Below are positions 57,315 to 64,000 of a stretch of 64,000 nucleotides of DNA, one piece after another (the stretch's first letter is position 1; every line of letters begins with the position of its first letter). Origin of the DNA: Dactylellina haptotyla (taxonomy: Eukaryota; Ascomycota; Orbiliomycetes; Orbiliales; Orbiliaceae). The notes under the pieces are model-generated. The model was not told where the DNA came from and did no database searches. It saw only the letters and a list, made by a program, of their open reading frames with translations. Made by a program: the position numbers and the translations under genes. The stretch is taken from the NCBI GenBank assembly GCA_031310005.1, contig CM062379.1:4092001-4156000 (forward strand), given 5' to 3'.

Positions 57315-59422
57315 CTACCCGTAAACGTGACTCATGGACCTTTGACCAGTGCCTGGTCGTATGGTCTGTCCGTGGGTACCAAACCCTGGGTTTATGTTCA
57401 TTCGTAACCCGTTCCCTTTCTTACCAGAAACCGAAAAGTTGGTACTCATTTGTCTCATCTGCGGCGTCAAACCGGAGGGTGCAATATCAGAAGCCTTTGG
57501 TGTAGCAAATTCCCCAAGTTTGTCCTTCTGCTTTTTTTTTTGCCTTGAAGCGACAGGCGTTTCGTTGCCCCGTTTTCGGTTTTTCCCAGTAATTTCTTGA
57601 ATGGCCGGGCCAAATGTAGGACGCCCTAATCCCAGATGTCCCGTAGGTCCCCCGAGAATATTTTCTCTTTGTGGAGAGATCTTGAGACCAGGCGGGTGGC
57701 CAACAGAGCTTTGCCCTGATTGTCTCGAATCTATTACGATCGTTGGTTTCTCGGAAGTGCGGGACACGTTACCAATCTTGAACGCGCGAATTGAAAGAGG
57801 CGTATTACAGACGGTGCTAGACGAGCAGACGGATGATGGATTGTCCACCATAGCAAAATCCATGTCGCCAGTCCCAACAGTTTCACATACAGACAAAGAT
57901 GACTTGCGAGATCCACGGTATGGAAGGCGATCATCACCAGGCGGGGTGGGCCTTTGGGGCATGTTTTCGTTACACGAACCATGAATGCCGGTTGGTGCGC
58001 ACAGTGCGAAAGCCATGGAATTCATCTTGCTGTTGCCCGTAAATCCATTGAGGCCAGCGATCGAGACGTCAGAGAAACGTGCATCGATTGCGCGGCTACC
58101 CGTAGCCTTTTCCGTTAGGCTGGATGAAGACACCTCGTCGCTGAGAACCTCGTCCAATGCATCCAGGTCTACAGATGTTTGCAGGCGCGAGAAGACGCGA
58201 ACCCACTTGTTGGTTGTAAATCCGCAGTGAACTGATGCCTGGGCGGGTATGATGGAGGTAGTTGGCGTGCATTTCAGGACAATCTTCGTCCATTTATCGA
58301 ATATTTGATCCGATATATGAAGCTTCCAATTGACCGTCGTTAAGAACGCGAGTTCGTTCGCATTGATTTCCGGAATATTCAGACCAGAAATTTTGCTCCA
58401 TGCACGGGCAGAATAGTTTCGGTCCTGAAGATACTTAGATGCTAAAATCAAAGCAGCCAAAAACATCCGACGTCCACATTGTAAGGCGCGGACGTCATGG
58501 AAATAATCCGATGAAGGCGCAACTGCATCATCTAGTGATATAAATGGCCGGATAACGAAAAGATAATAAAGGGCAACTTGTAGGGTCGAGTACGATGTTC
58601 GCGATCTCCGGAGGGTCTCCTGGATAAAAGTCCGAAGAGGTAAAACCCGACCGAGAGTTGGCTCACAAGGCTTTTGGATCATCGAAGAGGGCCATATAGC
58701 TTCAACGATTTGCGCAGCCGTGTCTTTTGCAAACGCCAAAAGAGCAAACAGAGAAAATGCTGTCAACTGAAAAGTCCGTATGAGCGAACGAGGGACAAGG
58801 GTGTCATCTTACCGACGAGGTTGTCGACAAAGTTGACCTTTCTATCAGCCTGTCGTACAAGCGACGGAGGAGGTAAAGGACATGTTTGTGATTCTTTGCA
58901 AGAACCCGGAGCGAATGCATCTTGCGATTCAAGGAGCCTTCGTGTTCGCCTGGGATTCTGCAACTGTTCTTTCGGTAAAGCCTGGACCGAGCAGGCCTGC
59001 CGTTGTAAGTTGGAGGAATGTGTTAGCGCAACCTGAATCCCTGGTTTTGACAACTTTGACGGCTGCAAGATCTCGAAGCCTGTTTGGGAAATATCATTGC
59101 AAAACTGCTCGCAAGGCGACGTTAGGTCAGCAGATGTTGTAGATGAGGCGGCTGAGATGTCGGTACAAGGTGAGGGATAGTAAGAGAACTGCGAGGATGC
59201 TGTCGACGAGGAAAGGCGATCGGAGATTCCCAGGAATTTACTCGATGCTGAGGGAGAATCAGCGAAGGATGAAGGAGAGGTGGACGACGGCGAAGGTTGG
59301 GAGCTTGTTATAGGTGAAGAACAAGATGATGTGGATGAAGACGTGGAGAGAAAAGACGGTGCAATATGCATAAACCGTCCATCGCAGGAAAGGTCGAGAG
59401 AAGGGTAGGGCCCTTCGATCAT
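57315..59422 (-). CDS. Pho85-type cyclin (Pcl/Clg1-like)
   Basis: Two exons (59422-58813, 58759-57315), 684 residues, joined by a 53-nt intron whose acceptor is GACAG rather than the TTCAG seven bases upstream, because only the former keeps the cyclin frame. These cyclins activate Pho85-like kinases in polarity, cell-cycle start and nutrient response. The cyclin box lies at about residues 235-360: LRTFIQETLRRSRTSYSTLQ, VALYYLFVIRP, CGRRMFLAALILASKYLQDR, AWSKISGLNIPEINANELAF and LTTVNWKLHISDQIFDKW. Both ends are long and disordered: 200 residues of Ser/Thr/Pro at the N-terminus, 320 at the C-terminus with SP/TP sites and a basic patch (RQKKKQKDK). The frame runs upstream to 59449 but without ATG; 59422 is the first. 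Confidence 0.87.
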
Positions 59423-60647
59423 GTTGTGGCTAGTAAAGGTAAAGACCAAGGGAGCAAGAAGCCGACAAAGCCAGCCAAACCAGGCTTGACTGATAGTATT
59501 TATGGGGATGGGTGATTGCGTTTTGTGACAGAATGACTCGCATCAACCTCGTTGCTCGCAACACTCACACGCGCGCCTTGGTACCAATAATATGCACTTT
59601 TGGCCGCAAGGGGGGCTCTGACAAGGCAAGGAAGAAAGGTAAAGAAAGTCAGAAAAAAGATGTTGCTGCTTTGAAAAAATTATTGTTATTCTGGGTCACC
59701 GGTCACAAAATCGGACGCCGTGGCTTCAGAGAGCAGATATTCGTTTTACAAGTAGAAGAGGGAGGGGAAGGAGGTATAAACACTACTAGGCGCTGATAAT
59801 CGCGTCTTCCCGTCAGTTCGGTCGGGTGTAAAGGGTTGGGGCCGAAAGAGGTGACGAATATCAGAAATGATCTAATAAGGTGTCTGTGAGAGGTGTATAG
59901 GATGACGCGAAAAGTGGATTATTGGAAAAATAGGAAAAAGAGAAAAGAAATCAGGCACAAGTTGTAGCGGTTGTTGATGTAGCAGAGGAATCTGATCCAG
60001 CGATAAAAGGAGCGACAACAGTTGGAATTACTGGAGCAGAAACTTCAATACTACTTTGTTCTGCACCTGTTTTTGTGTATGACATTGCGGTTGGAAGACA
60101 ACGATGGGGAGGTATAGAGAGGAAGAGGAGGGGGGTGGTGTTGGAGGGAAGAGTGGACAGTCGAGTACTAGGAATGTGCCCAGGGGACTGAGGGCCAGAG
60201 CCGTCGGTGAAGGCGGTGACTGAAGCTCGTTTGGAGAGTTTCTTTTTAGAAATTAAAAAAAGATATATAAAAAAGGGTATGTAAAGTTCGAAAGGTTAAA
60301 TGAGTAGAAGGATGGAATCGAATAAATAAGAGATGGTATGTTCTCTTGCTGTTTGTTGATTGGTTTTTCTATAAAATAAAACTATGACGTTGAGGCTGGT
60401 TGGATGTCTAGCAAAGTGGCAGGACGGAGGGAGCAGACGAGGTGGGAGTCATCGTGAAAGTGAAAAGGTGAACAGAGTGGCGAAAGATGTGTTGCGGTTG
60501 TGGTTGTCAGTTGCAGTTGCGGAGAGAGAATGCGTTGCCAGACCAGGCGCGCAGGCTAGTCACAGAGAGCGCAGTCCCGTAACTGGTTACGAGACTGCAG
60601 ATAGTGAGCTGGGGGAGCGGAGGAGAGAGCGGAGAGCAGAATGTTTT

Positions 60648-60711
60648 GATGCTGATGCTGATGCTGATGATGATGAGACGATGAGACGATGAGACGATGA
60701 GATGAGAGTCA
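60648..60711. repeat. GATGCT x3 then GAGACGAT x3 tandem repeats
   Basis: Two adjoining short tandems, the first of hexamer GATGCT, the second of 8-mer GAGACGAT, in the cyclin upstream region. Confidence 0.85.
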
Positions 60712-61130
60712 GCTTCTATAGGGCAGCGCGGTGGTGGGAAAACGGATGGACAAAAAGTGGTGCACGGGAACCTCCAGCAGAAATGGACATATATATTCTG
60801 CCTTCCTTTCGTATAAATATAAGGAAGAGGGTGTGTCTGCGTCCCCCTCTCTTTGACGAAGAAAATTAAAGAGGGCGGAGGAGTATGATTCACAGCAGGA
60901 AAAAGAAACAGACGGGAAGGGAATGGAGAAGGGAAAGCGATCCAGGCATCGGAGGCAAAGCGGAGCAGCAGTCACCAAACACCAGCAAGCAGCAGTGCGA
61001 GCAAGCAGAGGGAAGGAAGCGGAGGCGGCGATTTTGCCTTGGAACGAACAGGTCGAACAGGTTCTTTGCGGGAGGGAAACGAAAGAGTCATACTCGCGAA
61101 AAAAGAAAACATGGGCGAGGAGCTGCTGTG

Positions 61131-61262
61131 TGGTGGTGGTGGTGGTGGTGTGGGTGTGGTAGCTGTGGGTGTGCTGCGGTGGTGTGGTCTGCGGTCTTGG
61201 TCTTGGTCTCGGTCTGGTGGTGGTGGTGTGCTGCTGGGGAGAGGAAGGAAGGAAGGAAGGAA
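61131..61262. repeat. GGT/GTG-rich and (GGAA)n low-complexity tract
   Basis: G/T-rich imperfect GGT repeats interrupted by TCTTGG units, ending in five GGAA/GGAAG units. The G-runs could form G-rich secondary structure; not shown. Confidence 0.8.
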
Positions 61263-61992
61263 AGTGCGCGCCAAGCCGTGCTCCGCCCAACGCGGGTTTC
61301 CCGGGCACATCTCAGCACCGCATGGACTGACTAATTGGCCAGCTGGGATGCACAAGCAGACAGAACGAAACCGACTTAGCTGGCTTACCTCTTTCTGAAG
61401 GTTTCTGCTATTTCTTCCTCCTCTTCTTGTTGTGCTGGACAACAGGGCACCTACTTAAAGGCTGCGGTCGAGACTGACCAGGAAGAAGAACAGCCCAGCG
61501 TGCTTCGGTGATCCTAAGTATATCTGTAGTTGGCGATGTGAATCTAATCCTTCTGACTTATACTGAGTGCGGGGTGCGTGCTTGTGGTGTGCAGAAGATG
61601 GAGTGGTGTCAGTGACGGACAAGACATATGATATGAGACAGAGGAAAGGAGATGAAGGGTAGCCAGAGATCTATCGGATCGGTGGCCTCGGCGAAAGCCC
61701 CTTGCAAGCATACTCTTCCATGTACTTTGTTTTCTTTGCTCCAAGCACGCGGATAAGATGTAGCCAACCGCTTCAGCAAGTAAGCTCCAGAGTACTTTCA
61801 AATAACCGGGTATCCTTCAACAAAGCCTGCCCTGTTATTGGGTCGCCAAATCTTCTACCACCCGCAAAACCTTTGCATCGCACATGACCCCAGCCTGCCT
61901 TGAGGTGCTCCGGGCATGATATCGACCCCCCCCCCCTCATAGCTCCACAATCAAACCATCAATCGCTCCCGCCACTCCCGCATCTCGGCGCC

Positions 61993-62404
61993 ATGTCCTC
62001 CAACTTTCGACGAGGTGTTCTGGCAGCCAGCGTTGTCGTCATAACAGCCTGTGGAGCTTTTGCAGGTGCTGCCTACCGAACTGAGTCTCAGTCTTATCAA
62101 GTATGTTAGGCCAATGCCTCCCTTCCTTTCGCTGTTGCTTTCCGCTGTATTCATTTATTATCGCTATCCCCATTGTCATCGGCAATAGCTCATCGATAAC
62201 ATCTTTTGCTCACCCATCATTCTTGCAGAATACACAGCACATTCGTCATGAAACGATCATCGACAAGATTACGAGGTAATCCGTACCATCTTCATTACGC
62301 TCCTTGATCTATTTTCTTATCCGATTCCCCGGTTCCCTTGGTTCCCTCTTCCTTCTCTCCTCTTCTCTTCTCGATTCAGGGCTGATAGGAGAGAGATAGG
62401 TTAA
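61993..62404 (+). CDS. Small single-pass membrane protein, likely mitochondrial
   Basis: Three exons (61993-62100, 62229-62275, 62380-62404) give 59 residues in phase. Begins MSSNFRRGVLAASVVVITAC: a short basic start followed by a hydrophobic helix (about residues 8-28), then a polar tail ending KITRADRREIG. This layout resembles small inner-membrane proteins of mitochondria, but I do not recognise a family. Introns are bounded by GTATGT...TTGCAG and GTAATC...TTCAG. The context CGCCATGTCC favours this start. The last short exon is the least certain part. Confidence 0.55.
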
Positions 62405-62759
62405 AAACTACTCGAGAACATCTCGTCGTTAGAAGAAACGAAATATCATCCAAACTAGATAGTATAAACCTCAAATAACACAGAATATCAACCCTGAATT
62501 GGTCTGATGACAAGGCAAGCTAGTGGGATGATAGAAGCTGAAAGGAAGAACAAAGAGATAATAAAGAAACAGAAATAACTACAGGGGAAACTAGAATGCG
62601 CCCTCGAATTGAAAGGTGGATATGAGTGCAGAGCGAAAAACTAAACTAATAGCGAAAATCGATGGTGAGAGTAACACAGTAACCACTCGAGCTCTTTCAA
62701 CCGTATAAAAGAACCAAAACATACGGCTACTGGAAGATGCAATCCATGGGATATACGGG
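62405..62759. other. Convergent intergenic region
   Basis: 355 bp between the small protein gene (+) and UBC13 (-). No feature seen. Confidence 0.55.
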
Positions 62760-63446
62760 TCAGGGCGTAGCATGGGTTTTGGTCCATTCGCGAGCTAGAG
62801 AAGGGAATATTGTTGTTAGCCATGCATTGTCGCGGTGTCTGATTTCAAACGTCATGATCTTTGAATGCCAAACACAAACCTGTTGCTATAGCCCCTGGTT
62901 CGTCTTCTTTCCATCGCTGGGCTACATCGTTCGCGAGGGGGTCATCAGGATTCGGAGCACCAAGCAAAGCCTGGATGCTAAGTAGAATGGTTCGTATCTG
63001 GAGTGCAGGGGACCAGTTTGCTATGCGTCGTATGGGTTGCATGTTAAAATTTCGTACAACAATCAAGGAGTCGCAGTAGGCCTGTCAATATATGGTATGA
63101 GGCTTGACTTGCCTTTGAGCACGTCCAAGCATATTCTACCTAGACGGTCGATGTTTGGGTGATAAATCTTGGTTAAAAATCGAATTTTTGGCGGCGTCAT
63201 AGGGTAGTCCTCTGGAAGGAAGAGCTCAAGCTTGAAGACCCCGCCTTCATATGGGGATTGCGTCGGCCCGTGTATCGCAACATCGAAATAACGCAAGTTA
63301 TCTTCATGAGGAACAGCCTGGATACCGGGTACGCTGCCTCGGTGCATTAGTAATTCAGCCAGATCCTAGCCAAGTCGCTGTGTTTAAACTCACGGTTCGG
63401 CAACAAGACGCTCTGTTTCTTTGATGATACGCTTCGGTAGAGCCAT
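62760..63446 (-). CDS. UBC13: Ubiquitin-conjugating enzyme E2 N (UBC13)
   Basis: Four exons (63446-63394, 63333-63113, 63020-62880, 62794-62760), 149 residues, as expected for Ubc13 (about 150). With Mms2/Uev1 it builds K63-linked ubiquitin chains for DNA damage tolerance. Seen: [20 protein letters not shown] start, [39 protein letters not shown], the HPN motif and active Cys86 in [11 protein letters not shown], then [19 protein letters not shown], and [14 protein letters not shown], typical of Ubc13. Intron 2 (63021-63112) begins GC not GT (AAAG/GCAAGT...CATAG); this is the only join that keeps frame and yields the fungal LKANWSPAL junction. Confidence 0.95.
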
Positions 63447-64000
63447 TCTGTTGTCCGTAGGTGTAAAAGTTGAATCGTCGAAAACGGAGAATAGAAGAAA
63501 GGAATCTTGATAATGATGATAATAACGGTAATAAGTAATATAAAGTAGTTTGTTAGAGTTTTCACACACCTCTTATGCTCGTAGGTTCTAGTATAACAAA
63601 GAGGGTCTAACGGCGTCGAAGTTGGTTGCGAGGTCAAAGGTGCAGATGGGATCGATGGTTCGTCGGTGGTTCCTCCATGGATGGCTAGCTGCGGTTGGTG
63701 TTGTTTTGTGATAGCCCATCCAAAGACACCTACCTTGCACAATCCGCGTCTCGTGTCCCTGTCTCCCCCATTAAGACTGTATTCTCGGATGATGGTCACA
63801 AGCACCGACTCATCGTCAGAAGGCATGCCAGGTACACCTCCCGTCGTTTGAGCAGACTCCCGTCAAGCAAGATTCCTTATCAACCTTGGCACCCGTCGGA
63901 GTAGCGTAAGGTGCGACCAAGAGAGCCACATATTTTCGCGATGCCTTGCAGCAAAGGTCACCGTCACGCAGACTACCTTCCACACATCTTTCGACGGCCT
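63447..64000. other. UBC13 upstream region to window end
   Basis: 554 bp. AT-rich leader (63500-63560), then no supported feature. A gene could begin beyond the edge. Confidence 0.5.

Larger units (their letters stand above)
59423..61992. promoter_or_regulatory. 2.6 kb divergent region, low complexity
   Basis: Upstream of the cyclin (-) and of a small membrane protein gene (+). Rich in simple repeats: GAT/GAGACGAT units (60648-60711), GGT/GTG runs (61131-61233) and GGAA (61240-61262). Open frames here follow the repeats and are not convincing genes. A long cyclin promoter plus leader is the simplest reading. Confidence 0.55.

Noticed and set aside
60384-61442. Several 100-200 codon frames on both strands
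   Set aside because: Low-complexity translations of simple repeats (Thr/His/Pro or Trp/Val runs), not genes.

Overview
The window is nuclear DNA of a filamentous ascomycete (Pezizomycotina). Genes are broken by many short introns (about 50-120 nt, GT...AG with CTAAC/CTGAC-like branch sites), coding content is typical of fungi, and the gene set is fungal: an ABC-A transporter, glucokinase, peroxisomal Lon2, Pho85-type cyclin and a spherulin-like cupin. I cannot place it below subphylum from sequence alone. I rebuilt gene models by hand from conserved protein blocks and intron phase; nearly all close in frame end to end. No transposon, retroelement, tRNA, rRNA or CRISPR array was recognised.

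Layout. 1-7.1 kb: a Cnl2/NKP2 kinetochore gene (-), a weak F-box-like gene (+), then almost 4 kb with no supported gene. 7.1-15.4 kb: a PL8 polysaccharide lyase (-) divergent from peroxisomal Lon protease (+), followed by a BAP31/Yet-type ER membrane protein (+). 15.9-23.8 kb: a 12-exon full-size ABC-A transporter (-) and a ribokinase (-). 26.0-26.9 kb: a secreted germin/spherulin-like cupin (+). 27.9-33.6 kb: a large protein of unknown function (-) and a Rab escort protein (-). 36.6-40.6 kb: glucokinase (+) and a lysine/serine-rich protein with two Cys pairs (+). 41.0-44.2 kb: the Arp2/3 subunit ARPC4 (-) divergent from the proteasomal deubiquitinase UBP6 (+). 45.2-50.9 kb: SMC5 (+) and ribosomal protein eL24 (+). 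51.5-59.4 kb: GNA1, POP1, a NAA50-like acetyltransferase and a Pcl-type cyclin, all on the - strand. 62.0-63.4 kb: a tiny membrane protein (+) convergent with UBC13 (-).

Most genes are housekeeping (protein quality control, vesicle prenylation, DNA repair, actin, translation, cell wall precursor, cell cycle) and do not form one pathway. The accessory-looking members are the PL8 lyase, the ABC-A transporter and the cupin. The most unusual signals are in gene architecture: two microexons (7 and 10 nt) in the second nucleotide-binding domain of the ABC transporter, a GC-AG intron in UBC13, a start-codon-only coding exon and a 9-nt terminal coding exon in ARPC4, a 35-nt intron in LON2, and open in-frame N-terminal extensions upstream of glucokinase and of the Cys4 protein that look like membrane or mitochondrial targeting sequence.
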